Shown: in pieces, positions 35,201 through 45,337 of the stretch
Numbering within the stretch: position 1 is the stretch's first letter
Layout of the letters: the number at the start of each line of letters is the position of its first letter
DNA from: Bos javanicus
Taxonomy: Eukaryota; Chordata; Mammalia; Artiodactyla; Bovidae
Direction of reading: 5' to 3'
Assembly (NCBI RefSeq): GCF_032452875.1
Contig: NC_083869.1
Location: 120,100,001 to 120,164,000 of the forward strand
DNA: 64,000 nucleotides
The notes under the pieces: generated by a model
What the model was told of the DNA's origin: nothing
What the model saw: the letters and a program-made list of their open reading frames with translations, nothing else
The model's database searches: none
Translations under genes and position numbers: made by a program

Positions 35201-35433
35201 AAGATCTTCACGACCCAGATAATCATGATGGTGTGATCACGCACCTAGAGCCAGACATCCTGGAATGTGAAGTCAAGTGGACCTTAGAAAGCATCACTAC
35301 GAACAAAGGTAGTGGAGGTGATGGAATTCCAATGGAGCTGTTTCAAATCCTGGAAGATGATGCTGTGAAAGTGCTGCAATCAATATGCCAGCAAATTTGG
35401 AAAACTCAGCAATGGCCACAGGTTTCCACATAT
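32284..35433 (-). mobile_element. Near full-length BovB with 5' inversion and 12-bp TSD
   Basis: RTE-clade BovB LINE of about 3.1 kb in two opposed pieces. 32296-33640 is the 3' half on the - strand: reverse transcriptase with the catalytic YADD box plus the C-terminus. 33641-35421 is the 5' half on the + strand: 5' leader, apurinic-like endonuclease and the start of the RT. The + piece ends at ggccacag and the - piece resumes at the next few bases of the family sequence, so almost nothing was lost. GTTTCCACATAT flanks the whole unit at 32284-32295 and 35422-35433. Stops and frameshifts make it inactive. It is nested in an old L1. Confidence 0.93.
32825..33499 (-). pseudogene. BovB reverse transcriptase fragment
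   Basis: Open frame of 224 codons from the BovB polyprotein. It shows FIDYAKAFDCVDH (RT motif A, catalytic D), KGVRQGCILSPCLFN (motif B) and NNLRYADDTTLMAE (motif C, YADD). Its start is set by the inversion and decay, not by a real initiator. The protein would reverse-transcribe element RNA at a nicked target, but this copy lacks the linked endonuclease in frame. Confidence 0.85.
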
Positions 35434-35439
35434 AAGTGA
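33937..35439 (+). pseudogene. BovB endonuclease and RT N-terminal region, broken frames
   Basis: Sense remnants of the BovB polyprotein. 33937-34157 carries the start of the endonuclease domain (GTWNVRSMNQGKLEVVKQEM-like). A second block near 34350 has GDWNAKVGSQETPG (endonuclease catalytic Asp-Asn). 34669-35439 is a 256-codon open frame covering the linker and RT entry. Frameshifts separate the blocks. The last frame reads through the TSD into L1 sequence. Confidence 0.85.
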
Positions 35440-35725
35440 TATTATTTGATATTTTTCTTCTCTGTCTGACTTACTTTAACTGATTGTGATAATCTCCAGG
35501 TCCATCCATGTTGCTGCAAATGGCATTTTTTATTCTTTTTATGGCTGAGTAATATTCCACTGTACATATATACCACATTTTCTTTATCCTTTCATCTGTT
35601 GATGGACATTTAGGTTGTTTATGTTGCTATGAACATTGGGATGCATATATCTTTTCAAATTAGAATTTTCTCCAGATTTATGCCCAGGAATAGGATTGCT
35701 GGATCACATGGTAAACTTAGTATTT
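35422..35725 (-). mobile_element. Old L1, right part
   Basis: Continuation of the L1 interrupted at 32295: end of ORF2 in antisense (gtccatccatgttgctgcaa, tggctgagtaatattcc, gggattgctggatcac-like). Confidence 0.8.
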
Positions 35726-36911
35726 TTTTTTTTTTAATGAGCTCAGTTTTTCCTTGAATGTTTAGAAGAGAAAATGTATAACTACGAGAAATGGAAGACT
35801 ACCATCTCTAGTCATAAGGAAGGCAACTGTATATTTCAAACAGACAGAAAGGCAATGTCAAACTCTGTTTAGATCCTGTACCTGCCTGGCCTCTCTGTCT
35901 AAAGCAGGCTTTATCCTTGTTTAAAGGAATATGGCAACATTAGGTACATTTGGTCATTATAGGATTAACTGAGATTGTCTCCTTGACATCAGAGGGGTTG
36001 GAAGAGAATAGAAGAGATAGTGATGTTCTCATTTTTGAAATTCAGTGCTCTTCTGTGTCTTGTCTGGATGCCAGGTAAAGCACACCCCATTCCACCTAAA
36101 ATAATCTAGAATACCACACTGTGGAAATATGTGTATCCCACATTTTGGGGAATTCTGGTTGAAGTGAAAATAAGAAACACCGCAGGAACAGATACACCTA
36201 AATCTTAGTCAAATTTCAATGTCCTTCCTCCCTTTCTTCAATATGTGAAATGTTCAGAATAGTGCATAATACATAACAGTATAGCTTAAAGCATAATAAT
36301 AGAATTGAACACTGAAATAACCACAACCAAACCAAGAAATAGATAAAATAGCCAAACCTGCCAACCACACGCCATACCCTTTCCCCCAAACAACCTATCC
36401 CTTCCTTTACCACCAAAGGGAACCACTGATTTTTTTGAAAATCATTTTCTCATCAATGTTGTATCTGCAGTTATGGTTTAGTTTTGATTTGTCGACTTAA
36501 AGGAAAAAAATAACATAGGAGTTATGAGTTTTAGTTTGATTCAAGGACATTATTGAGGACTATAGCCTGGGAAACACCTCTAAGATTATCCTGAGGAACT
36601 GCTCTGAGGGGCTGGGGAAGAAGTCAATATATATGTGAGAAATTTTTGCCTATGAAAAAATGGCAAGCATACATCTTGGTAAAAGTTTACTGCTCATCAA
36701 GAAGAACAGATACCTCAAGCTAATCATTTTAGTTGCTTTTCTATGTATGGCTCATTGGAATTATTCCTGAGGTGTGCATCTTAACAGTCTTAAAGAGCCA
36801 GCAGTGAGTGGGGGCTTGGAGTGACATGTTAGTTCTCTTGAACCTGGGTAGCCTGGATGAAAACCAGGAATCCTAGCTGCTAACCCACCAGGGGCTACAG
36901 GCTAGAAACAA
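35726..36911. other. AT-rich intergenic sequence, possibly LTR-derived
   Basis: No coding signal. The 36490-36900 part (ctgaggaactgctctgaggg and neighbours) resembles endogenous-retrovirus LTR sequence that I have seen in bovid genomes, but I cannot name the family. Confidence 0.35.
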
Positions 36912-37083
36912 AATTCCCCTGGCTCATACCTTCTTTGCGTAGGTTTGATCCCTGGGTTTGGAAGATTGCCTGGAGGAGGAAATGGCAACCTACTCCAGTA
37001 TTCTTGCCTGGAAAATCTGATGGACTGAGGAGCCTGGCGGTCTACAGTCCGTGGACCCTTATAGAGTCGGACACAACTAAGCC
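36912..37083 (+). mobile_element. Bov-tA SINE
   Basis: Diverged sense copy with gtttgatccctgggtttgg, cctactccagtattcttgcc and gagtcggacacaac. Confidence 0.85.
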
Positions 37084-37892
37084 AATGAGAACATACCCTC
37101 CTTGAAAATTGCATTTCTCAAGGATGTAAAACCTATAAAAACAGGTATAAAATTTATTATTAGAGACACAGCAAAAGTAGGGAGAGCACTCAGAGAAATT
37201 GCTTAGTTAAGACAGAGGCAAGGCAGAGATGCACACCTGGAGAGAAAGGTGCAGACATGCCCCTAGGGAGGAGGAACGCAGTAAAGAGGTGGTTAAGTCA
37301 TTTATAGAGGGCAGTTCTTCTGGGTCTTTGTTTACCTTTGGCAAATTATCTGGTTTCTTTTCCCACACCTGACCTGCTCTAGGACCCTCCCCAATATGTG
37401 TGTGAAAAATTTTTCCAAAATGGACTCCAGCCCACAGGCCTATGGGGGGCTTTGGCATCACTTATTCTGGGGTGGTGCCCCTCTTTTTGACCCCCAAGAA
37501 GCCTTTTATGCACATGTGTAATGTCTGCCTTGCCCCCAGGATGGAAAATATATGGATCTTTAACTCAAACAAGGGTTTAGCCCCTCTCCATTCCTGCCAT
37601 GACTGTTACCTTACAGTGTCCGCAGGAGACAAAGCCTGATTATTTACTCTGTTTCTGTTGCTATTTCTGTGTCAAAGTGCACACAGGAGGCTGATAGTAA
37701 ATGCCTAACCTGGAGCCCACCTAATCTCTTGACTCTAGAAGTGTAAAAAGGAGATTCCTATCTGGTCTGAAGCCCATGATTTTGCTGCCCAAAGAAATGT
37801 AATCAAGAGGACAGTTGTAAATGGAGCCTGGGGTCCATCTATCTCCTGCCTTACTAACTGTCTGAAAGAAAAAAAAAAAAAAAAAACAGTGA

Positions 37893-37995
37893 GGGGCTTC
37901 CCTGATGGCTTAGATGGTAAAGAATCTGCCCACGATGCAGGAGACCCGGGTTTGATCCCTGGGTCAGGAAGATCCCCTGCAGAATGGAATGGCTT
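37893..37995 (+). mobile_element. Bov-tA SINE head, truncated
   Basis: tRNA-Glu-derived head (cttccctgatggcttagatgg, gggtttgatccctggg) preceded by an 18-base A run at about 37869-37886. The BovA half is missing. Confidence 0.85.
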
Positions 37996-38410
37996 AGGAA
38001 TTAACTGAATAGGGACTCGTTTATCCAAAATATCAAACCCCTCACCCTGTTTTTTCCATCATGAACTCCCCTGAGGACACACCGTTGTTAGATGACTGCA
38101 GTAGATTTTGGTTTAAACCTCTGTGTAACTGGATAGTGAGTTCTCTCTGTTCCTTTGCTGTTGTTGTTGTTACAGTCTCTCCCATTTGTGGTCATAAGTT
38201 CAACCAAAGTTTGGGAGGCAGCATCTCATGGCAAATTTGTCCAGTGGCGCTAGGAAGTCATTCCTAGGTCAAATGAGGATTCCACTGATAGGTCATTCAT
38301 GTGCCTTGTCTGGATTAGGTCATGTTAACAGCCTAAAACTTCTCTGTCTTCCTAGTCTATGATGATCCAGGAAATGTTTCTCCACTGTTACTCCTTCCCA
38401 TATCTAGAGT

Positions 38411-38618
38411 TGTTGCTGTTTAGTTGCTAAGTCATGTCAGACTTTTTTGCTATCCCATGGACTGTAGCCCCCAGGCTCTGCTGTCTATGGGTTTCCCAGA
38501 CAAAAATACTGGAGTGGGTTGCCATTTCCTTCTCCAGAGGATCTTCACAAGCCAGGGATGGAACTCCTGTCTCCTGCATTGGCAGGCAGCTTCTTTACCA
38601 CTGAGCCGCCAGAGCTGT
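38411..38618 (-). mobile_element. Bov-tA SINE
   Basis: Antisense copy: ttgctaagtcatgtcagac, actggagtgggttgcc and accactgagccgcc. Confidence 0.88.
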
Positions 38619-39121
38619 ACCACTACGATGAATTTTATGGAGAGCAACATATGTGATCGATTGCCTCAGGACACTTAATCATCATTAATTTGGTCAGAAA
38701 ACTGGTTACCTATCAGGTAACATAAGAAACAACAATCTTATAAAACAGACAGGATATAAATAATACAGCTAGCTAGTACGTTAAGAAGGAACAGAAGCAA
38801 GAGAAAGAAGAAGCAAGGGTTTATTACTTGTGGCAAGTAGGGAGAACACAAAGATATTCCCCAAAGCAGCTTCTTCCCAAAAAGCAAAATTGGGGAACTT
38901 TTATGCTAAGGGTACATGCTTATTCATGGAAGGGGCTTGGACAGAGTTCAAGACGTAGTTGATTGAATCATGAAGGTCCACGAAGGCCATCATACATGCC
39001 TTAGATTCCAGTTGATCTGATGGTTGAGCGCCTTAGGAGGAGGATTTAAATTCTTCGGAAACTGCTCAAGATGGTGCTTCAGGCTAATTTTTACCATTGA
39101 AATAGTATTGTGAGTCTTTAT

Positions 39122-39195
39122 CAGTTCAGTTCAGTTCAGTTACTCAGTTCTTCTCTTTGCGACCCCATGGACTGCAGCACGCCAGGCTTCTTTAT
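39122..39195 (-). mobile_element. BovB extreme 3' end
   Basis: Only the TTCAG-repeat tail and the next ~60 bp of the antisense BovB 3' end (gcgaccccatggactgcagc). Confidence 0.75.
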
Positions 39196-39550
39196 ACAAG
39201 CCATGGAGTCTTTATACCTGATTTCTTACATTTACAATTGTTACTTCTCTTGTCTGATAAGTTTGCCCTTCTCCTGAGATCATTACTACCAAGACCTGTG
39301 CAAGGGAAAGCACTGTGTCCAGGCTTACATGACAAAATGGCTTTGGGCCAAGACAGATCTCTCATGTCAGAGAAGAGATATAAGTCTCTCTGGTTCTCTT
39401 TCTCCAGGGACCCCTACCCAATCTGGGTACACCATCCACAAGTAGAGACATATCAGTAACATATGTACGACAAGTAAGCAGAAGCAGAGATCTCACAATT
39501 TCAAAACTTACACATGTATCAGGTATTACCATATAAAACCAATTTATAAA

Positions 39551-39785
39551 TGGACTTTCCAGGTGGCACAGTGATAAAGAATCCGCCTGTCAATGCAGGA
39601 GATGCAGGAGACTCAGATTCTGTCCCTGGGTCAGAAAGATCCCCTGGAGATGGGAATGGCAACCCACTCCAGTATTCTTGCCTGGGAAATATCCCATGGA
39701 CAGAGGAGTCTAGTGGGCTACAGTCCATGAGGTTGCAAAAGAGTCAGACACGACTGAGCAATTCAGGACAAAAACACACACAACA
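39551..39785 (+). mobile_element. Bov-tA SINE
   Basis: Sense copy with gactttccaggtggcacagt, gatcccctggaga and gtcagacacgactgagc, and an A/C-rich tail. Confidence 0.88.
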
Positions 39786-39825
39786 AATCAACAGAACCCA
39801 AAATCTCATATGCATGCTTGGTGGC

Positions 39826-40014
39826 TCAGTAGTGACCAGCTCTTTTGCAACCCCATGGACTGTAGCCCACCAGGCTCCTCTGTCCATAGGATTTCCCAGG
39901 CAAATATACTGGAAAGAGTAGCCATTCCTTTCTTCAGGGGATCTTCCTGACTCAGGGATCAAACCCAAGTCTCTGGCATTGCAGGCAGGTTCTTCAACAT
40001 CTGAGCCACCGGGT
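39826..40014 (-). mobile_element. Bov-tA SINE
   Basis: Antisense copy: gcaaccccatggactgtagc through cagggatcaaacccaag and catctgagccacc. Confidence 0.87.
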
Positions 40015-40085
40015 ATAGTATATTGTAATATAAAAATATATAATAAAATATATAAATATATATTATAAAACTAGTTTATAAACAC
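40015..40085. repeat. AT-rich low-complexity tract
   Basis: Mostly ATATA and TAAAA motifs next to the SINE. Confidence 0.75.
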
Positions 40086-40778
40086 CAGTTCAAATAAGTT
40101 TATCTGCTCAAATGGCTAAGGCTTTTACTAGTTTCAGAAAACACTTTTAAGATTTGTATTCACCTTGACAAATCCTCCCAGACATTTCTTTTCCATGGGG
40201 ATGGTCTTGATCCCTGTCTCCTGTACAATGTCACAAACCTCCATCCATAGTTCATCAGGCACTCTATCAGATCTAGTCCCTTAAATCTATTTCTCACTTC
40301 CACTGTAGAATCATAAGGGATTTGATTTAGGTCATACCTGAATGGTCTAGTGCTTTTCCCTACTTTCTTCAATTTAAGTCTGAATTTGGCAATAAGGAGT
40401 TTATGGTCTGAGCCACAGTCAGCTCCTGGTCTTGTTTTTGCTGACTGTTTAGAGCTTCTCCATCTTTGACTGCAAAGAATATAATCAATCTGATTTCGGT
40501 GTTGACCATCTGCTGATGTCCATGTGTAGAGTCTTCTCTTGTGTTGTTGGAAGAGGGTGTTTGCTATGACCAGTGCATTTTCTTGACAAAACTCTATTAG
40601 CCTTTGCCCTGCTTCATTCCGTATTCCAAGGCCAAATTTGCCTGTTACTCCAGGTGTTTCTTGACTTCCTACTTTTGCATTCCAGTCCCCTATAATGAAA
40701 AGGACATCTTTTTTGGATGTTAGTTCTGAAAGGTCTTGTAGGTCTTCATAGAACCGTTCAACTTCAGCTTCTTCAGCG

Positions 40779-41180
40779 TTACTGGTTGGGGCATAGACTT
40801 GGATTACTGATATTGAATGGTTTGCCTTGGAAATGAACAGAGATCATTCTGCCGTTTTTGAGATTGCATCCAAGAACTGAATTTTGGACTCTTGTGTTGA
40901 CCATGATGGCTACTCCATTTCTTCTAAAGGATTCCTGCCCACAGTAGTAGATATAATGGTCATCTGAGTTAAATTCACCCATTCCAGTCCATTTCAATTC
41001 GCTGATTCCTAGAATGTCGATGTTCACTCTTGCCATCTCCTGTTTGACCACTTCCAGTTTGCCTTGATTCATGGACCTGACATTCCAGGTTCCTATGCAA
41101 TATTGCTCTTTACAGCATTGGACCTTGCTTCTATCATCAGGCACATCCACAGCTGGGTATTGTTTTTGCTTTGGCTCCAT
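40779..41180 (-). pseudogene. BovB endonuclease fragment
   Basis: A 133-codon frame with the start of the BovB apurinic-like endonuclease: CIGTWNVRSMNQGKLEVVKQ, then ILGISELKWTGMGEF (catalytic Glu region). It breaks before the GDWN motif, whose codons lie farther left on the same strand. Confidence 0.82.
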
Positions 41181-41467
41181 CCCTTCATTCTTCTGGAGTT
41201 ATTTCTCCACTGATCTCCAGTAGCATATTGGGTACCTACCAACCTGTGGAGGCCTTACAAATAGCTGTGAAAAGAAGAGAAGCAAAAAGCAAAGAAGAAA
41301 AGGAAAGATATAAACATCTGAATGCAGAGTTCCAAAGAATAGCAAGAAGAGATAAGAAAACCTTCCTCAGTGATCAATGCAAAGAAATAGAGGAAAACAA
41401 CAGAATGGGAAAGACTAGAGATCTCTTCAAGAAAATTAGAGATACCAAGGGAACATTTCATGCATAG

Positions 41468-42826
41468 ATGGGCTCGATAAAGGACAGAAATGGTATGGAC
41501 CTAACAGAAGCAGAAGACATTAAGAAGAGGTGGCAAGAATACACAGAGGAACTGTACAAAAAAGATATTCATGATCAAGATAATCACGATGGTGTGATCA
41601 CTGACCTAGAGTCAGACATCCTGGAATGCAAAGTCAAGTGGGCCTTAGGAAGCATCACTACGAACAAAGGTAGTGGAGGTGATGGAATTCCAGTGGAGCT
41701 ATTTCAAATCCTGGAAGATGATGCTGTGAAAGTGCTGCAATCAATATGCCAGCAAATTTGGAAAACTCAGCAGTGGCCACAGGACTGGAAAAGGTCAGTT
41801 TTCATTCCAATCCCAAAGAAAGGCAATGCCAAAGAATGCTCAAACTACTGAACAATTGGACTCATCTCACACACTAGTAAAGTAATGCTCAAAATTCTCC
41901 AAGCCAGGCTTCAACAATACATGAACCGTGAACTTCCAGATGTTCAAGCTGGTTTTAGAAAGGCAGAGTAACCAGAAATCAAATTGACAACATCCACTGG
42001 ATCATGGAAAAAGGAAGAGAGTTCCAGAAAAACATCCATTTCTGCTTTATTGACTATGCCAAAGCCTTTGACTGTGTGGATCACAATGAACTGAACTGTG
42101 GAAAATTCTGAAAGAGATGGGAATACCAGACCACGACCTGCCTGTTGAGAAACCTGTATGCAGGTCAGGAAGCAACAGTTAGAACTGGACATGAAAAAAA
42201 AAAAAAAAAGAACTGGACATGGAACAACAGACTGTTTCCAAAGAGGAAAAGGAGTACGTCAAGGCTGTATATTGTCACCCTGCTTATTTAACTTCTATGC
42301 AGAGTACATCATGAGAAACGCTGGGCTGGAAGAAGCACAAGCTGGAATCAAGATTGCTGGGAGAAATATCAATAACCTCAGATATGCAGATGACACCACC
42401 CTTATGGCAGAAAGTGAAGAGGAACTAAAAAGCCTCTTGATGAAAGTGAAAGAAGAGAGTGAAAAAGTTGGTTTAAAGCTCAACATTCAGAAAACTAAGA
42501 TCATGGCATCTGGTCCCATCACTTCATGGCAACTAGATGGGGAAACAGTGGAAACAGTGTCAGACTTTATATTTTTGGGCTCCAAAATCACTGCAAATGG
42601 TGACTGCAGCCATGAAATTAAAAGACCCTTACTCCTTGGAAGGAAAGTTATGACCAACCTAGATAGCATATTCAAAAGCAGAGACATTACTTTGCCAACA
42701 AAGGTCCTTCTAGTCAAGGCTATGGTTTTTCCAGTGGTCATATATGGATGTGAAATTTGGACTGTGAAGAAAGCTGAGTGCCGAAGAACTGATGCTTTGA
42801 ACTGTGGTGTTGGAGAAGACTCTTGA
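41468..42826 (+). pseudogene. BovB RT region, interrupted
   Basis: The frame at 41468-41851 covers the RT entry, ending in FIPIPKKGNAKECSNY and a stop. The frame at 42158-42826 has KGVRQGCILSPCLFN and NNLRYADDTTLMAE (YADD). Between them are a frameshift and a poly(A) insertion at 42194-42208. Confidence 0.83.
42181..42221 (+). mobile_element. Poly(A)-only insertion with 13-bp TSD
   Basis: AGAACTGGACATG at 42181-42193 is repeated at 42209-42221, with 15 A between. The related BovB at 63711 has one copy and no A run. The 5' edge reads GTT/AGAAC, so the opposite strand is TTCT/AAC, close to the L1 endonuclease target. This is best read as target-primed insertion of little more than a poly(A) tail. 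Confidence 0.85.
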
Positions 42827-43175
42827 GAGTCCCTTGGACTGCAAGGAAATCCAACCAGTCCATTCTAAAGGAGATCAGTCCTGGGTGTTCTTTGGAAGAA
42901 ATGATGCTAAAGCTGAAACTCCAATACTTTGGCCACCTCATGCAAAGAGTTGACTCATTGGAGAAGACTCTGATGCTGGGAGGGATTGAAGGCAGGAGGA
43001 GAAGGGGACGACAGATGATGAGATGGCTAGATGGCATCACTGACTCAATGGACATGAGTTTGGGTGAACTCCGGGAGTTGGTGATGGACAGGGAGGCCTG
43101 GCATGCTGTGATTCATGGAGTCGCAAAGAGTCAAACACGACTGAGCGACTGAAGTGAACTGAACTGACAAATCCT

Positions 43176-43693
43176 TAAAGAGGCTGTGAATTAGATTTTG
43201 GATGATGGAGTAGTTTGAATTTTAAAAGGCCTCTTTGCCTTTTTTCCCCCTTTGGTTTCAAGTTCTACCTGATAGAGTTAACTGGGCTCAGTTTTAGGCC
43301 ATTATGGACTGTATTTCCGTTTCTGATTTCTAGAGGTTTGCAAGACGAGGACAGTTGCTTTTGATTCCCAAAGGAGCTGGCCTGCCACCTAAATGATGTC
43401 AAAAGATTGATTTGCCCAACTACATTATCTTTCATTTTCTACTTTATATTACTTAGAGTATTTCCAACTAAAATGGAAATAAAAGGATTTCTATATTCTA
43501 GAACTTTAGGATTCAAACTAGCATGCCTTCAAGAGTTCGCATAGGGTGTTCAACAAAGGCCATTATTTCTGATCTGGATTTCTGCTCAAACTCAGACCAA
43601 TTCACCCTAGGAGGGAAAAAAGTCTCCATCATTGCTTTTATTAGTTCCTGGCTTTTGCCAAATACTGAATGGGCTCAGGTAACCCTATTGATT
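43176..43693. other. Intergenic sequence, unresolved
   Basis: No recognised repeat. A translation on the - strand between about 43510 and 43690 gives a short interrupted peptide that might be retroviral gag-like, but I cannot support this. Confidence 0.3.
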
Positions 43694-43846
43694 TCCTTTA
43701 GTATTTTTTTTTTTTTTTTTATAGGCTACACTCTATTTAAAGTTTTTTTTTTTTTTAATTTTTCAGCACTTTATTTTTTTTTATTTGATAAATTTAACGC
43801 CTTTTATTGCCATACCTCATTTTACTGTGCTTTGCTTTAGTGAACT

Positions 43847-44359
43847 TTATAGATACATTTTTTTTTTTTTTTCCTTGTTAATTTTCTGTTTAGTTGATCT
43901 AACCATAAGTGTGAGTGGGGTATTAAAGTCTCCCACTATTATTGTGTTATTGTTAATTTCTCCTTTCATACTTGTTACCATTTGTCTTACATACTGCGGT
44001 GCTCCCATGTTGGGTGGATATATATTTATAATTGTTATATCTTCTTCTTGGATTGATCCTTTGATCATTATGTAGTGACCTCCTTTGTCTCTTTTCACAG
44101 CCTTTGTTTTAAAGTCTAATTTATCTGATACGAGTATTGTGACTCCTGCTTTCTTTTGGTCCCAATTTGCATGGAAAATCTTTTTCCAGCCCTTCACTTT
44201 CAGTCTGTATGTGTCCCCTGTTTTGAGGTGGGTCTCTTGTAGACAACATATGTAGGGGTCTTGTTTTTGTATCCATTCAGCCAGTCTTTGTCTTTTGGTT
44301 GGGGCATTCAACCCATTTACGTTTAAGGTAATTACTAATAAGTATGATCCCGTTGCCAT
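43847..44359 (-). pseudogene. L1 ORF2 endonuclease, truncated
   Basis: Starts with the L1 ORF2 ATG. L1-derived sequence covers residues 1 to about 163, and the last few codons come from the A run and the foreign segment. Endonuclease landmarks seen are TLNVNGLNAP (Asn13), LQETHLK (Glu42), NIYPPNMGAP (Tyr114) and GDFNTPL (Asp144, Asn146). The second half of the endonuclease, including the catalytic Asp/His of the C-terminal motifs, and the whole RT are missing, so the product cannot be active. Confidence 0.88.
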
Positions 44360-44410
44360 TTACTTTATTGTTTTGGGTTCAAGTTTATACACCATTTTTG
44401 TGTTTCCTGT

Positions 44411-45337
44411 CTAGAGAATATCCTTTAGTATTTGTTGGAGAGCTGGTTTGGTGGTGCAGAATTCTCTCAGCTTTTGCTTGTCTGAAAAGGTTTTGATTTC
44501 TCCTTCATACTTGAATGAGATCCTTGCTGGGTACAATAATCTGGGCTGTAGGTTATTTTCTTTCATCATTTTAAGTATGTCTTGCCATTCCCTCCTGGCT
44601 TGAAGAGTTTCTATTGAAAGATCAGCTGTTATCCTTATGGGAATTCCCTTGTGTGTTATTTGTTGTTTTTCCCTTGCTGCTTTTAATATTTGTTCTTTGT
44701 GTTTGATCTTTGTTAATTTGACTAATATGTGTCTTGGGGTGTTTCTCCTTGGGTTTATCCTGTTTGGGACTCTCTGGGTTTCTTGGACTTGGGTGATTAT
44801 TTCCTTCCCCATTTTAGGGAAGTTTTCAACTATTATTTCCTCAAGTATTTTCTCATGGTCTTTCTTTTTGTCTTTTTCTTCTGGAACCCCTATGATTCGA
44901 ATGTTGTAGCGTTTAATATTGTCCTGGAGGTCTCTGAGATTGTCCTCATTTCTTTTAATTCTTTTTTCTTTTATCCTCTCTGATTCATTTATTTCTACCA
45001 TTCTATCTTCTAATTCACTAATCCTATCTTCTGCCTCTGTTATTCTACTATTTGTTGCCTCCAGAGTGTTTTTAGTTTCATTTATTGCATTATTCATTAT
45101 ATATTGACTCTTTTTTATTTCTTCTAGGTCCTTGTTAAACCTTTCTTGCATCTTCTCAATCCTTGTCTCCAGGCTATTTATCTGTGATTCCATTTTAATT
45201 TCAAGATTTTGGATCAATTTCACTATCATTATTTGGAATTCTTTATCAGGTAGATTCCCTATCTCTTCCTCTTTTGTTTGGTTTGGTGGGCATTTATCCT
45301 GTTCCTTTGTCTGCTGGGTATTCCTCTGTCTCTTCAT
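44411..45337 (-). CDS. L1 ORF1 protein, intact
   Basis: Uninterrupted 308-codon frame encoding the L1 nucleic-acid-binding chaperone. ORF1p trimerises, coats L1 RNA and is needed for retrotransposition. Residues about 37-135 form a long heptad-rich coiled coil (EAEDRISELEDRM at 101-113). Residues about 143-235 are the RRM, with YNIRIIGVPEE at 144-154 and RHILVKL at 202-208. Residues about 236-308 are the C-terminal domain, with LYPARISFKYEGEIK at 268-282. Human ORF1p is 338 residues, so this one is slightly shorter, mainly at the N-terminus. The ATG follows the 5'UTR, and ORF2 starts about 50 bp after its stop. It is a mobile-element gene, not a host gene. Confidence 0.92.
   Translation of the reverse strand: MKRQRNTQQTKEQDKCPPNQTKEEEIGNLPDKEFQIMIVKLIQNLEIKMESQINSLETRIEKMQERFNKDLEEIKKSQYIMNNAINETKNTLEATNSRITEAEDRISELEDRMVEINESERIKEKRIKRNEDNLRDLQDNIKRYNIRIIGVPEEKDKKKDHEKILEEIIVENFPKMGKEIITQVQETQRVPNRINPRRNTPRHILVKLTKIKHKEQILKAAREKQQITHKGIPIRITADLSIETLQARREWQDILKMMKENNLQPRLLYPARISFKYEGEIKTFSDKQKLREFCTTKPALQQILKDIL

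Larger units (their letters stand above)
37084..39550. other. AT-rich interval, probable old LTR/ERV remnants
   Basis: Non-coding sequence interrupted by three short ruminant repeats. Two similar blocks, aaaatttattattagagac near 37147 and gggtttattacttgtgg near 38817, are each followed by tagggagarcac-type sequence and look like antisense LTR polyadenylation regions. I could not define LTR ends or any coding remnant. Confidence 0.3.
40166..43175 (+). mobile_element. BovB with 5' inversion and 11-bp TSD
   Basis: Second twin-primed BovB. About 40177-41247 is the inverted 5' piece (- strand; leader, endonuclease, linker). About 41248-43164 is the sense 3' piece, from the linker through the RT and the tail. 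The junction joins the family sequence near ccccatggaaaagaaatg to gaggccttacaaatagc, losing about 30 bp. TGACAAATCCT flanks the unit at 40166-40176 and 43165-43175. The breakpoint and TSD differ from the copy at 32.3 kb, so this is an independent event. Stops and frameshifts are present. Confidence 0.93.

Noticed and set aside
34669..35439. A 256-codon open frame as a host gene
   Set aside because: It is the linker and RT entry of BovB and reads past the TSD into L1 sequence. The same peptide blocks recur at 41.2-41.9 and 62.6-63.3 kb.
43510..43690. Short retroviral gag-like peptide on the - strand
   Set aside because: Interrupted and too short. The resemblance is only impressionistic and no LTR or pol lies beside it.
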